A stretch of 64,000 nucleotides of DNA from Aspidiotus rigidus (Eukaryota > Arthropoda > Insecta > Hemiptera > Diaspididae): assembly GCA_035079385.1 (NCBI GenBank), contig JAVHKY010000036.1, forward strand, positions 372,001-436,000, written 5' to 3'. A program made the position numbers and the translations under genes. Below, piece after piece: positions 48,265 to 62,012 of this stretch. The notes under the pieces were generated by a model. The model did not search any database. It was given only the letters and a program-made list of their open reading frames with translations, and was not told where the DNA came from. Positions within the stretch are counted from its first letter, which is position 1. The number at the start of each line of letters is the position of its first letter.

Positions 48265-49534
48265 CACTCATTGACTTTTTTTTTCACATTCTGGTGCCAA
48301 ATTTGTAGTTTTTAATACTTTTAAAGATCACATGTTACAAAGTAAGGTTTATCAACTCATCACTGGGAAAGGGGTGCATTAAGGTAGATACATCCTCTTC
48401 ATCACACTGTAAACGTCTCTTAAAGCAAAGCCGCGCCTAGTCTTTTGAGGGAAGGCCAGTTTTACTAGCGCGTGTTCATTACTAATTTCTAGAATCCAAA
48501 AAATGTTGTTTTTGTCGCTGTTGGTCCGCAGTCTAAAGAATTCTCGTTGACATACTTAATAAACTACAATTCATAATGGATTAATCTGATTGGTCGATCC
48601 AAGGGTTCATGAAATCACTCCTGAGAGGTGGTGAAATGTTCATGTGATACTCGCCAGCCTGCTTGCTTGGATATGAATACACGTTTTCGCTTCCTATTCT
48701 GCTCCTCGTTTGTACGCAACTCTTGTCAGTGAGTGTACTATACTACCAATCTGGAGTAGTGAATTTGTGGCTAAATTACAGTTTTTATTATCACTGACCT
48801 ATTTGCTAGCGCTTGTGTGTTCCATTTTCCGCACTTTGATTTGTTTGAAAAATTGCGTTATTTGTTTCAAAAATTTTGTTCCCGTGAGTGCTTGTAAGTG
48901 ATTGAAGGTGAGTAATCTTTTTCATTAAAGAAATGCTTACAATGTGGGCCCATTCCTTATACTATGCTCTATGTAACTTACTCCTAAATTATAGACAGTG
49001 TGTTGAATGAGAGGAGTGACCCTTTTCAATGATGACTAGAGATTGGATTCCTCGGAAATTGCAGGAATGAAATCCTAGAAAATCTAATGAATCGAAATCA
49101 GGAACAAATAAATTTTTTTTTAATGTGTAGTAGGAAGCAAAGAAAATTTATTTAGTAGAAAAGTGTTGAAGATTGTAAAAGCTAAAGAATATGTCTATGT
49201 AACGCAAGAATGATTGGTATTTACAAACAACGGTTCTATTTTTGTAAATTTGCTTTACTCACTGACTTTCTTTTTTTTTTTTAGTGAGAAATTCACATTT
49301 TGGTTTCAAGTTTGTAGTTTTCAATGCATATAAATATAGATTGTTAGAAATTATGGTTTTACCACCTTACCATTTTACTGGGAAAGGGTTGCATTAAGGT
49401 AGATAGATCCCCATTACCCACCGTTCTTCATCCAAGCGTAGTCTTCTGAGGGAGGGGCAGTTTTCTTAACGCATAAATTCATTACTAACCTCTCCGAACA
49501 TCAACCTCCCGACAACGTGGTCGTTTTATTTGAA
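48265..49534 (+). repeat. Dispersed repeat segment at unit start (copy C)
   Basis: Copy of 1-1270; joins the repeat arriving from 45210-48264. Confidence 0.65.
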
Positions 49535-51169
49535 TATTGCCTCATGTTATGGAAATGACTTTCAAATGAAGAAAACCATGCCCTTCGGTTCCGCGACTTA
49601 TCACAATATAAATACGCGTGTACTCAAATTTGGCACAACATGAAAGCCAAATTTTGAATTGACTTTTTTTTCTCAGAAATCAGAAAACGTCCGCGTCCGA
49701 CTTCGGTCATGTTATCAACCTGCGAAAAACTCGATCTAAACATATATACGTAACTTTAGACGAACTATTATTACCGGCTGTTGGAATTTGCGAGTACCCC
49801 GCTGTCATTGGAAAGCTTGCAATGGCCTCAAAATCTTTTCCTTGTGATACGAATATGAAATGTGAGACAATTCAGATTTTCGTTGTACGCTGGTCTGCCT
49901 AACGATTCGCTTGCCTGCCTATCGATTCGATAAGTTCCACCATCCCTTCAAAAATCTTCTACAAATAATTTGTTAATCTGAATATCTTGGGATCAATATC
50001 ACATCACGAAAGTGGAATTTCTCATAAGCTTACGACGCACTTGAGTAAATGGTGTGAGGATGAGTGAACAATCGGGTGCATTCGGTGAACATTTCTCGTA
50101 CGTTGTCTTGAGTTATGAAAACTTGTATGAAGAATAGGTATAGCATTGATATTTTTGCGGTATAATATTCGTTGTTTCCCCTCTGGTAGTCCAAATTGTT
50201 CCCCCATCCCCACAAAATGTAAAGATTTTTCATTCTTCCGAATCGATGGTTGAAGGGAGAGGAAAAGGAAATTTTGGGGAGAAAGCCTCAGGAATGAGTA
50301 TTGTATCAGAAAAATATGCAGCGATAAGATGTTGTAAGCCTAGAAAACTTTAAGAAGTAGATGACAGCGGCGATGAAAACGGTGTACCCAATACCTTAAT
50401 TTTCGGCTGAACCGATATGTATTTACCCTCTTACATAGTATTGTGCGCATGCACGGTATATCCGTACAAATCTTTGTGAAGGTGTCCGAAAATATTCGTT
50501 GGGCTCTAGAAAAAGTGTTGCATCAGTTTTATACTTCCTGTAGTAATCTTTGGGTAAACAGAGGGGAAATAGTAACCTTGGAGAGCAGGTCACAAGGCGA
50601 AGTATTGTGTTAGAAAAATGCTGGAGAGGGAAGACAAGAACGGAGCGAATATAATGTAGTAGTTGGACGACGGTGATCGATTACATGGTATGACAAGACT
50701 TTTATTTCTGCTTTTTCAGGACTACTTTTGACCTTTCTCCCTGGGATAGTTGATGGCTGGGAACTGTGTAGGGATATTATTATTTCTTATGAGTCGCCAG
50801 TTCACCCATTTTTTGATCTTTCGAGTATTTGAGTGGTAGGTGCTGAATGGAAAGTGCAAATTTAATGAAAAATTGCAGAGCGTTCAGCGCCGAAGTTTGT
50901 GGAGGGAGTAATTTAAAGAAACGATATAAAAGTTTATGGGAGTACGCGGAGGTGTTGATTGAAAGTGCAGAGAATTGGATCCTGAATGCAGGGAATGAAC
51001 AGTTGAGATAAGAGAACGGTTTATTTGCTTCGATTTGTCAGAGTCATCTTGACCCTACCTCAGGCCCTTGTGAAAATTTCGACTTCCGAGCTGTATATGA
51101 TTGGAGGGGTACTCGGAATATTTTCGACCATCAACTATGAGGTATTAGCGCAGGTGAGGATATGGAAGA

Positions 51170-51929
51170 GGGATCCGGTTCACCGAAAGATTTTTCACCG
51201 CGAGTAAGTCTTTTTGAAGGAATGTACACGTCACGGACAGGAAATTCACCTGTCAGTCTTTTATTTCACCGTCAGGAAAGTTCATCTTCCTTTTATGAGT
51301 TCACCGACACCGACGACGAAATTCACCTTTTTCAATCAGCTGTTCGACTTTTATTTGATACTTTGGTATACCAAATTTTATTTATTAAAGTATTTGAATA
51401 AATGATAATGTAATAAAGAAAATTTATTCAATTGAAATATTAATATTTATAAATCAAATTAATTAAAGTAATAAATTATATTTTTTTATTTATAATAATA
51501 ATTTTTCATTTAATAAATCAATCTATTTATTTAAAATTTTGCTTATTAAAAAATTAAATTAATTAAAATTATTATCATTTCTTTTATTTTCATAATTAAA
51601 TTTAATTAAAAAAATATAAAAATAAGTAATACTTGAAAATATAAAAATTCATTAAAAATTTTAATTTTATTAAACAAAATATCAAAAATAAAATGATTAA
51701 ATTAATTTTCTATTTACATTAAACTTAAATTAAACTGATTAATTAAGTTCCTTAATAAAAATAATTTATAATCGAATTTTGTCGATGAACTTTCGTCACG
51801 GTTAACGTACCATGTCGTGAACTACTACTTCTATCAGGTGAATTATCTGTAGGTAAACTTTCTGTGGGTAAATTTTAATCGGTCAATATTTTTAGGTGAA
51901 AAATCGTTTGCTGAAACACCCTAATCCCA
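51170..51929. mobile_element. 760-bp non-autonomous DNA transposon (copy C)
   Basis: Copy of 2929-3688, sharing the copy-B base at 51884. Target repeats are at 51162-51169 and 51930-51937. Confidence 0.75.
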
Positions 51930-52233
51930 ATGGAAGAATCTCTACTTACAAGATGTACCTGGTAGGAAGACGATTTTGAATGCTTTCGCTCATTGAGCTA
52001 AGATCCATCACTTACGAGAAGTTACGTGGGAACGATTTTACCTAAGTTCCTCGATGTACAGATTTGCCGGACACTCCTTCCTCTTCTTGCGCTGAGTTTT
52101 GAAATATATATATGTCTTTTGGCTGGGGTCAGTAAGAAATCAGCTTAAAATAATGTGATGCTTTACGACGTCATAAATGACCTTCACCTAGAATGAAGAC
52201 TGGAAAAAATTTCGACCTCTAGCCATCATTATA

Positions 52234-52816
52234 CAGTCGATTCCACTCAATCGGGACGCCGGTTTATCAGGACAGCCGCGTAGTTGGGGAAAAAATTCAA
52301 AGAATGGGATGAAATGTATTCAAACAATGTACTTTTTATTCGCTTAATCGGGACTTCAAGTCGGTTAATAGGGACACTTTGTACAATAAAAAACATGTAA
52401 TGTTGCAAGAAAAGAAGGGAAAGACTGTATGAGATAGAAAAAATCATTAAATACAGTACAGTATTTCATCTATTCATGATTTACTCATCAGTTGCACCAC
52501 GTATTCATTCAAACACAGTCAGTGTGCATTTTTTGTCGAATTTTTCTTGTGAAGTCGCGAAAAGACCTGCCCTTGAAGGATGAAATTAAAATTTTGAATC
52601 GTATAAAGGAGAAACCGGAGAACACTACTCTACGTGAGCTTCAAAAGTTTTTGTGCGTGCTAAAATCAACCATATCGCGATTGAAACGTGATGAAGTTAA
52701 ACTCCGTGAAGATTTGTGTAATGAACAGATTGGAAAAGCGGGTAAGCGAAAGCGAAAAACAGGATAGGACCCTGAGGTTGATGATGCACTCAATAAGTGA
52801 TTCGCAGTAAACTAGC
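52234..52816 (+). mobile_element. Truncated Tigger/pogo-like element (copy C)
   Basis: Copy of 3993-4575. A C-private change at 52219 lies just upstream. Confidence 0.7.
52492..52800 (+). pseudogene. Broken pogo/Tigger transposase N-terminus (copy C)
   Basis: Copy of 4251-4559 with the same stops. Confidence 0.75.
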
Positions 52817-53400
52817 CAGGTAGGGGAGGGGGCGGGGAATGGCCTTGTTCGAAAGATGTTTCAAATGTCCGTCAAAATGTTGTCCCCAATGAGAAAACTT
52901 GAAACCCAAAACATTGGACTCATCTGATCACCCTTATGGGCTGCAGAGTCATTTTTAGGTCTAAAATCCAAATGTCTGTATCCCAGGTAATAATCAATGT
53001 AACATGAGGACATTTTAGTATATGTAAACGTTCATGCATGGTATTTTTTTCAAAAAAAACAATTCACATTTTCCCTAGTTTCTAGCAATAACAAAACTTC
53101 AAACTCGAATATTTAAAGAAATCGGGGGAGGGGGGAGGCACCCGGGGAAAATCATTAATTTGAAGCGCCATACCCTCTACTACAACATATTAGTACCATA
53201 GTCCTCGGTGAGGTGGAACATTCCCAAAAAAATCACTATTTAATGAATTGCTGTGATTTTTCCATGAATAGCGGGGTGAACGATGACTGCTACCGCAATA
53301 GATCGCGTGAAATCAATAGCCAATGTTTGAGCTAAAAAATACGCACTCCTCTGTGGGATGAAATGGGAATGTAGATAAACCAAAAATATATTGTCAGTAT

Positions 53401-54721
53401 TTCGTTTGTCGATTTGGTCAATTCTTATGTAAACACATCCACGGATTAGGAGGAGTGCGTTAGATTGAGAAAAATAGTTGAAAAATCCTCCAGTCTCTGG
53501 AACAGTCTCAAAATAGTAGAGAAGTGAGAAAATCCACTTTTTCACCATGGAGGACCGTAACTTTTAGGGTTTTGTTTAGCAATTAGGTCAAATCTTCTGT
53601 TAATATGTCTTAGAAGTAGGAAAAAAATAGATAACAAATTATCCAGTGGCTGAAACAGTCTGGAAATAATAGAACATCAAGGAAATCCACCTTTTCAACC
53701 TTGAGAACCATTTCTGGCAGTTCAGCTAGTGATTTGGTCAATTCTTTTGAGAATTCGTACATCGAGTTTTGGAAAAATTGAAAAAAAATTCTCTAGTCGC
53801 GGGGACGCTCTGGAAATAACAAAAAACCAAAGATACACACGTCCACCCATTAGATTAATTTCCTTTACTTTAAAATATTGAGTGTTTATTTTTGTTCCCC
53901 CGAAGTTGTGGTGGTACAAACTGTGTTATTAGGAGCCGTGCACTTGCATGAAGTGGTCGAATCTCCTCTCGACTTGAGGTGACAATCCTTCAAATATTGG
54001 AGTTTATGAGCATGGCAATACAAGGAAATGACTGTCTTCTATTGTGTCTCGGGCGAGGATTCCTCTACATCATGCGAGTGCACGGCTACCAGTAACACAA
54101 TTTGTACCGCTGCGACTCGAGGGGAAAAAAGTAAGAAATGAATCATAGTGGCGCGAGTGTATCTTAGATATTTTAATACTTCTAGAGCGTCCCAACGACT
54201 AGAGAATTTTTTTCAATTTTTTTAAAATTCGGCGTAATTCTTCTCATAAGAATCGACCATACCAATGAACAAACAGCCTAAAATTACGGTCGTCCAGGTT
54301 GAAAAAGTGGCCTTCCTCGATTTTCTACGATTTCTTGACTGTTTCAGCAGCTGGAGAATTTATTGACTCATTTTTTTCCAATTCAGCGGATATGTTTACA
54401 TATAAGAATTGACCTAATTGATTAACAAAATATGAAAAATTGCAGTTCTGTAAGTTGAAAAAAAGTGGATTCTCTGGATTTCTTATGGCGCATTTACACT
54501 GAGTGTTTAAACATTTTTCAACACAACACAACACAACACAACACAACATTCTCCATAAAACCAAATGGAATCGGATCCGGCGCAACACAACAAAACATTT
54601 GGTGTAAATGCGCCATTATAATTTCAAAACCGCGTTCCAGCCACTGGAGAATTTATTGATTGTATTTTTCTAACTTGGCGGATGTGAACATTTTTCGACC
54701 AAGGCCATTTTTCCCTCCTTA
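53401..54721. mobile_element. Foldback element of ~150-bp iterated units (copy C)
   Basis: Copy of 5160-6480. Confidence 0.65.
54486..54615. mobile_element. 130-bp PIF/Harbinger-like MITE (copy C)
   Basis: Copy of 6245-6374. Confidence 0.8.
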
Positions 54722-54730
54722 CCCGGCTAG

Positions 54731-57700
54731 AGCCTTTGTATTTCAATTTTATATTACATTTGCGTCAAATACAAACTTTCTACGTCTTCTCTGAGGCAAA
54801 TTAGAAACAAAAATGTGCCCAAAATTGACCAATTTGCTGAAATTCTTAAATGCCTTTTTGGTGTCTCGGCATATTTCTTCAAACAGTTCATTTCTTGAAT
54901 AAAATTGAAAAAAACGTGAATTTGGAAAACAATCCAGCCCCAAAAATTTACTGATGTGCGGGGGATGGAACGGTGGTGCTAAAAAGTGTTAAGTTTTTTT
55001 ACATTGGCCCAAGAGTGTATATTTTCAGAAAAAAATTTTTGAAAAAACATCAATTTTTGAGATTTTTTTTACCACAATTAAATGCAATTTTCACAGACCC
55101 AATTTATCGAATTATGCTTATTTTGGGTACCACTTGATAGAGAATTTTGAGGGGAACAACTTTGGTGTCATGACATTTTTCTTTGCACGACTTATTTTTT
55201 GAGTAAAATAGAAAAAACCTAAATTTGGAAAACTTTCCAGCCCATCGCGATGAGAAGTAAACTCTTTGGGGTACTTTTTTACAGACACCCTACAGAATAC
55301 ATTCCTGCAGAGAAAGCTTTGCTCACTTTATTTTCAGAGCTTGTAATGGTATCATTCTACTAAAGAGGCTTAATTCTTGACTTTTTGGTGTCAGCACCAT
55401 TTCATTGCAGTGTGGTAAACTTGACAGGTAAATGGCTACAGTAGTAATGGAAAGGGTCTTCTACTTAAACATTTTTTGTTCCTATTATTGGGCGCAAAGA
55501 CTAAGAGCTCAGTTACATAAGCGGCAGCAAAAAATGTAGGAGCAATAGAGCAATTAAATACAGAAAATTTTATCTACGCATACAGGAAATTTTATCAAAA
55601 TTTTATCTACTCGTTACAATATTTCTCTGCACTTACGCACATTATATATAAAATCAGTCAGATTGCACCAATACGCATATAATCGGTACTACGATTGTGT
55701 CGCTACCTTGCTCACTTTATTGCCGCTTTGGTAGCTGAGCTCTAAAGAATTCTTTTTCACATTCTTGACAAACTACGTGCGGATTTATAGTGGGGCAGCA
55801 AACAAAGCGTAGCAGAGAAAATATCCTTTCGTAGCAGAGAAAATATCGTTATTTCTTTTCTATGTTCAGCTCTGTTCCCCTCCTGCTCTCCTACTAACGA
55901 AACGCTGCGTTGCTTTCTTTGCTTGAACAGATCAAGTGCCACTATAAATGCGCACTACGATTTGAAACTGATTAAACCGATTTGAAAATGATTAAACCGA
56001 TTCCAATCCGTGGGTTCATGAAATAACTGCTATGAGTTGGTAAACCGTTTATGTGGTGCAGTAATGCGCGTCAGCGTACTTGCTTAGACTCAAACACGCG
56101 CAGTATCTCGTTCTGGCTTCCTTTTCTTCCCCTGAAAACCTACGATTTGAAACTGATTAAACCAATTTGAAAATGATTAAACCGATTCCAATCCGTGGGT
56201 TCATGAAATAACTGCTATGAGTTGGTAAACCGTTTATGTGGTGCAGTAATGCGCGTCAGCGTACTTGCGTTGACTCAAATACGCGCAGTATCTCGTTCTG
56301 GCTTCCTTTTCTTCCCCTGAAAACCTATGCGACTAACTAAAACCGGTTTGTCGCCTACTATCGTCAGTTTACAATGCTAGGAATCTAGGAGGGTGAATTC
56401 ATTGCATTTGAAATATATTAGTCGCACGGACGTATTTTGCTCTGTATCTGGTTTGTGCCTTTGTCTACTGTTTTACTGTTATTTAAACGTTATATAATTC
56501 TCTGACTTTTGCTCGCGCGCTTGTGTTCCTACCCGCATATGATCGTACCGTTTTGTTTTGCAAGATTGTATTAGTGTTTGTTTGTAAGTGATTCAAGGTG
56601 AGTAATCTTCTTCATTGGTGATGTGCTTACAATTTAGGCCTATTTTTCATATTATACTCTGAGTAAATTAATCTGAAGTTACCGGCAGTGTGATAAATGA
56701 GAGAAGTGACTCTTTTGAATGATGACTAGAGATGAGATTTCTCGGCAATTTCCAGGTCCTAGAAGAGCTAGTGCTTGGCAATCAGACACAAAAATGTTTT
56801 TTATATTAGTAGGAATTAAAGAGAAAAAATGTAGTTGTGGAAAAGTGTTGACAGTTGGCGTAAAGGCTGGAGAATGTCTTTTTAATGCAAGAATGATCGA
56901 TTTACCGCTGTATTGTTCTATAAATTATGAACCACATATTCTAAGACATTTAGTAAAATTTTGCTTTTTTAATTTTTATTATGCATGTATTTTACCAATT
57001 TCAATCAGCACTCATGACTTTTTTTTCACATTCTGGTGCCGAATTTGTAGTTTTCAATCCTTTTAAAGATTGGTTGTTAGAAAGTAAGGTTTATCAACTC
57101 ATCACTGGGAAAGGGATGTATTAAGGTAGATGCATCCTCTTTATCGCGCACTCCTTCAAACGTCTCTCAGAGCAAAGCTGTGCCTAGTCTTTTGAGGGAA
57201 GGCCAGTTTTACTAGCGCGTGTTCATTACAAATTTCTGGAAATATCAACTACCCAACAACATGGTTGTGTTATTTGAATATTTCCATATATTAAACAGAT
57301 AACAATTCTCGATTATTTGAGCTCAGTCTCGTTAAGATCCATTTAGTATGAAGCGATAAATTCCTATTAGTTAGAAGAGCAGCTTAGTTTGGCAACATTT
57401 AATGAGAATATTCTCTGGCAATGATAGCTTCATGTGGACAATAGGAAGTCACAATATTTATAGACAATATAAACTGCTCGATGGTAGGAAATTGGTTCTA
57501 GCTTTACCGTCGTAACAGTATCTTTGTCACGCGGTAACTATTCAAAAACACTGTACGGATATTGTAGGGGTAGAAAGCTGAACAAATGACGGTAGACCAC
57601 TGCGGCGATGGAATCAGCTTCATGTGGAAAATAAGAAGTCAAGATATTTAGACAAACTGCTTGACGGCAGGAAACTAGTTCTAATTTCACCGGCAGGAAA

Positions 57701-58231
57701 CTAGTTCTAATTTCACCGTGTAACAGTATCTTGCGTAACAGTATCTTTTTCATCGTGTACCTATATTGTAGGGGTAGAAAGCTAAAAGAAAGACGTTATA
57801 ACACAGCGGGTATGGAATCGTGAACACAATATCTGTGTGTGATGTGGACACAATTGCTTAGTTTTCGACTGCATCGAAATGTTTTTCCGTGCAAGGTATA
57901 TTCGTATTTGTAACTGTATCCAAAATGGTTCCCTGGGTTTTATAAAAAATGTTGCATTAGTTTTATATACTCGCTGGAGTAATCGTAGGTTCAACGGAGG
58001 GGAAATGGTAACTTCAGAGAGCACGCCACAAGAGGAAGTATTGTGTAATAGAAAAATGCAGAGAGAGCAGAGACAAGAACAAAAATACTTCGAGATTACC
58101 TGGTAGGAAGACGATTTTGAATATTTTCGTCCATCGAGCCAAGACCCATCGCAGTTACTTGGGAACAATTTTACTTAAGTTTGATCTTCTTCCACCCTCC
58201 ATGTACAAATGCAGAAGATTTTTCCGGATTC
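54731..58231 (+). repeat. Dispersed repeat R1 (copy C)
   Basis: Copy of 6490-9990; C-private bases at 55895 and 56400. Confidence 0.7.
55957..56326 (+). repeat. 185-bp direct tandem duplication (copy C)
   Basis: Copy of 7716-8085. Confidence 0.9.
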
Positions 58232-58585
58232 TCCTTCCCCTTCTTAAATAAGATTTTGTCTACAAATTTTGTAAAAAGCGTTACGTTAATGAACTTGGGT
58301 ATCATTCAAAAACGACTACTTCTGATTCCAATATTGAGAATTGAATTCAAAATTGTAGCAACGACCAGTCAACATTTTTCTGGTTTCCCTTCGGCTCATA
58401 TACTGTGTGTACAGCTCGATGATCGAAAAATTTTTCCTAATTCAATTCATTTGATGGTTGAAATTCTTGAAGCCCCTTCCCGCGCGTATATGGGGTGGAC
58501 CAGAATGATGTTACCAGTATAATGGGAATTTGCGCTAAATCTGTCGTAGCACGAAAACGCAAAGCGTTAGACGTGTAGTTTAAAT

Positions 58586-59718
58586 GGGCATGTATTTAAT
58601 AGCACGCAAAAAAAAAGAAAAATGTCCCGCAAAAAAATTTTACAAAAAAATTAAAAAGTGAACGCAATCGTAATTAAGTGGCACACAAAAAATGAAAAAA
58701 ATCTTCCGCATAGTATATCTCCAAAAAAAGAAAAAGTGAACGCAAAAAAAAAATGTAAAAAGAAGTAAAACTTGGATTGGTATGTTATCGTGTAGATTGA
58801 CGTAGTGTATAGATTGGCATATTATCGTGTGACGCACGTCATACACCATATAACCTGTTGCAACCTGGCAATAGAGCACATGTCAAAATTAGTTATCCTT
58901 CTTCGCACTGATTGTACATGAGTCAGATAAGTGCCTATATTTCTCATGTACGAATAATGGCCTCGAAGCTACAAACTCGTGGATTAAAAGGTCTCACACT
59001 TTACGTGAGCGACTCCCAGTAAGCCAATTCATTCCGAGTGCTCTTTCTTTGGTTCAGAATGGTCTTACCGCAGGAATCCTACATCTGTGGCGCATGTTTT
59101 GCAGAGGAACCATCGAGAACGCTACAAACATCATATCAGTGGGCATCAGTCGAAAGAGTAGTATTGGGAGAGAGCGACAGCAGAGATGACTGCATGCGCT
59201 ATTACGTCACGTCATCCACATGCCCGGGCCCCAAGAAATTAACCAAGAAGCTGTTAAAGCAGTGTTTACAGAAGATAGGTCGATGGCGATCATTCGATGA
59301 ATACGAGGAATATAGGTACAAAATTTGGAGAGTAGTTATCGACAAAATAAATATTTCAGCATCAAGTTGTTCATGTTCCCCATTTCTGAAGAATCGCGAA
59401 TGCAAACATCGTCTTGGGATGATGATTCGGCTACACTTGGTAAACGTACCGCCCGCAGAAAAAGATGTACCACTGGGCTTAAAGAGGCGAAGAGGCCGAC
59501 CGAAAAAAGCTACAAAAGCTCTGATGACCCAAGATAATTAAATTTATTTGATAATTTCTTTTTTTATTGTAATTTAAATTTTTTGAGAGAAAATTTTAAT
59601 ATTTTGCGTAACATAATTGTGTGAATTATTATTCTGATTGCGTTGTAGCTCCTTACTTTTTGTAAAAAATTTTTGCTTGCATAAATTTTATTTTTTTGCG
59701 TTCAATTATATACTTCCC
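58586..59718 (+). mobile_element. Mutator-like unit carrying a SWIM ORF (copy C)
   Basis: Copy of the element at 10345-11477, with target repeats at 58578-58586 and 59719-59727. No difference noticed. Confidence 0.75.
59059..59541 (+). CDS. SWIM zinc-finger and AT-hook protein (copy C)
   Basis: Same 160-residue frame as 10818-11300, with no amino-acid change. The alternative upstream exon would start at 58957, with an intron at 59019-59057. Confidence 0.63.
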   Translation: MVLPQESYICGACFAEEPSRTLQTSYQWASVERVVLGESDSRDDCMRYYVTSSTCPGPKKLTKKLLKQCLQKIGRWRSFDEYEEYRYKIWRVVIDKINISASSCSCSPFLKNRECKHRLGMMIRLHLVNVPPAEKDVPLGLKRRRGRPKKATKALMTQDN

Positions 59719-62012
59719 GTTTAAATGTACGAATTTTGTATCTTAATTTTATCTTCAATTTGAGCCGTATCCGAAGTTTCTACAACTTTTTTGAGCCGAA
59801 TTATGGACCAAAACGTGCCGAAAATTCACCAAATCGCCAGCAGGGTTCCCAAAATAGGCCTTGAAAATTAATTAATTTACAGTATTGAACTGAATTTCGA
59901 AAATTTTGATAATCAAATTATTGTTTCTTAAGTGAATTTGGACAGGGAAAACGAAAAAACTAGCAACAAACCTTTAAGACGCACCAAAATGGGTTAATGG
60001 GCCCAAAAAGAATCAAAATTTCCCCAAGTTGGAAAATTGTTCAGACTTTTCAATTGTAATTCGATTTTCAAGTGGAATTTCGCGCTGAGTTCGAAAAAAA
60101 TGCTTCAAAAATATTTCGGATTACCAAAATGGGTTGATGGGCTCAAAGAGAATCAAAATTCTTCCAAGATGAAAAATTTTCGTAGTCTTCAAAAGTTGTT
60201 TTCAATTCTGAAGTAAAATTTAGCGCCGAGTCCGTGAAAAATACTGAAATGACCCTAGATGATCTCCAAAATGAAAAATCAAAAATTTTTCTCATTCTGC
60301 AGTAAAATTGTTGATTCAGGGGGTGGATGGAATGTCGACAAGTTCATCTGTCGTTGAGTGCTCGCGGTCTTGCTCGTGATGGGCGATCAGCTACAGCTCA
60401 TGCAGTCTTTGATTGAGGCAAGCGAACGCCCGGAATTTCTTGGGGTTTCACCCGGAGGAGGGAATGATACCGTCAAGCTCGACTTTCGTCATGATCTCGC
60501 GGTAAGAGAACGATCAGGACCCCGTGTATGACAAAGGCAGGCGAATTATCCCTAGGTTCAACATAGATCGACTGAGGCCCAGTGTATGATCGAGGCGGGT
60601 GCTTCCGCAAAAACTCCTGTTGTTTTGGGCGAAAGAGAGAATGATACCGGCGACTTTGTTTTCCATTTGACCCTTTTTGGGTCCATTAACCCATTTTGGT
60701 GCTTCGCAGAATTATTTAAGAATTTTATTCAGATTCAGCGCTAAATTTTATCTTAGAATCGAGAAAAACTTTAACGATTAGGCGGTTTTATCGTTTTGGG
60801 AAAATTTTGACCCTTTTTGGCCCCATTAACCCATTTTGGTGCTTTGCAGAATTTTTTAACAATCTTATTCGGATTCAGCGCTAAATTTTACTGCAGGATC
60901 GGGGGACACCTTGAAGATTACGCGATTCGAGAAAAACTTCAACGATTAGGTGGTTTTATCGTTTTGAGAAAATTTTGACCCTTTTTGGCCCCATTAACCC
61001 ATTTTGGTGCTTTGCAGAATTTTTTAACAATCTTATTCGGATTCAGCGCTAAATTTTACTGCAGGTTCGGGGGACACCTTGAAGATTACGCGATTCTTTC
61101 AATCATGGAAAATTGTTTTTCGATAATTCACAACTTTGAGAACCCCTGCTGTCAAATTTCGGCACATTTTGGTCCATAATTCGGCTCAGAGAAGTCGTAG
61201 AAACTTTGGATATGGCTCAAATTAAGAATAAAATTGAGATTCAAAATCGTACATTTAAACTATAGGTTTAACGTTTTGCGTTTTTGCGCTACAACAGATT
61301 TAGCGCAAGCGAAATTTAACCCTGATTCCGAAAAAAAATACCCGAATCTTGGGAGTGGGGGATTTTCTATTTCTCACTTTGGAAATCTTGGCAAATTGGT
61401 CAATATTTGGCACATTTTGGTCCATAACTCGGCTCAAAGGAGACTCAGAAAGCTCGTACTTGACGCCTATCAATATCTTTTTCGCGAGCTCTGTACATGA
61501 TTCGATGATTCTCCATGAAGTGGAGAAATTTACTTGAAACGTTTATATTTTGCTCGGGCACTCAGTCTAATAGTTCTCTTTGGTATTTTCAAAAGGTGCT
61601 TAACTATCATCAGTCATTGGAATAGGGAAATCTAAAGATATACACGATGACGTAACGACTAACCATGGTAATCTTTGTCCTCACTGGTATTTATATGGTT
61701 CAACCTATTCAAATAAAATGACAGCTGCAAAGAAACTTGAAACTTCAGGAAGAGGTTTTTTATCATCCACGAATGTGTGTTTATTGGAAGAGCGATGTGG
61801 CTTACGATCATATCAGAAGCTATACACAGGCCTCAAATCACTGATTAAGACTATACCCTACATTATCTCAATGATTCTGAAGACTGAAAGGAGGGAACTT
61901 ATGATCTTCCAAACCGTCCTACAATGATCCCCATGTCAAATTCATCCTCTCTAACTAAATTGATGTAAGGTTCTTCTTTCTTTCCTTTCAGCTTAGAAAA
62001 TCTATTTACAAC

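Larger units (their letters stand above)
58532..61306. mobile_element. Foldback-type inverted repeat element (copy C)
   Basis: Copy of 10291-13065, including the same MULE insertion. The C-private change at 61406 lies just outside it. Confidence 0.65.
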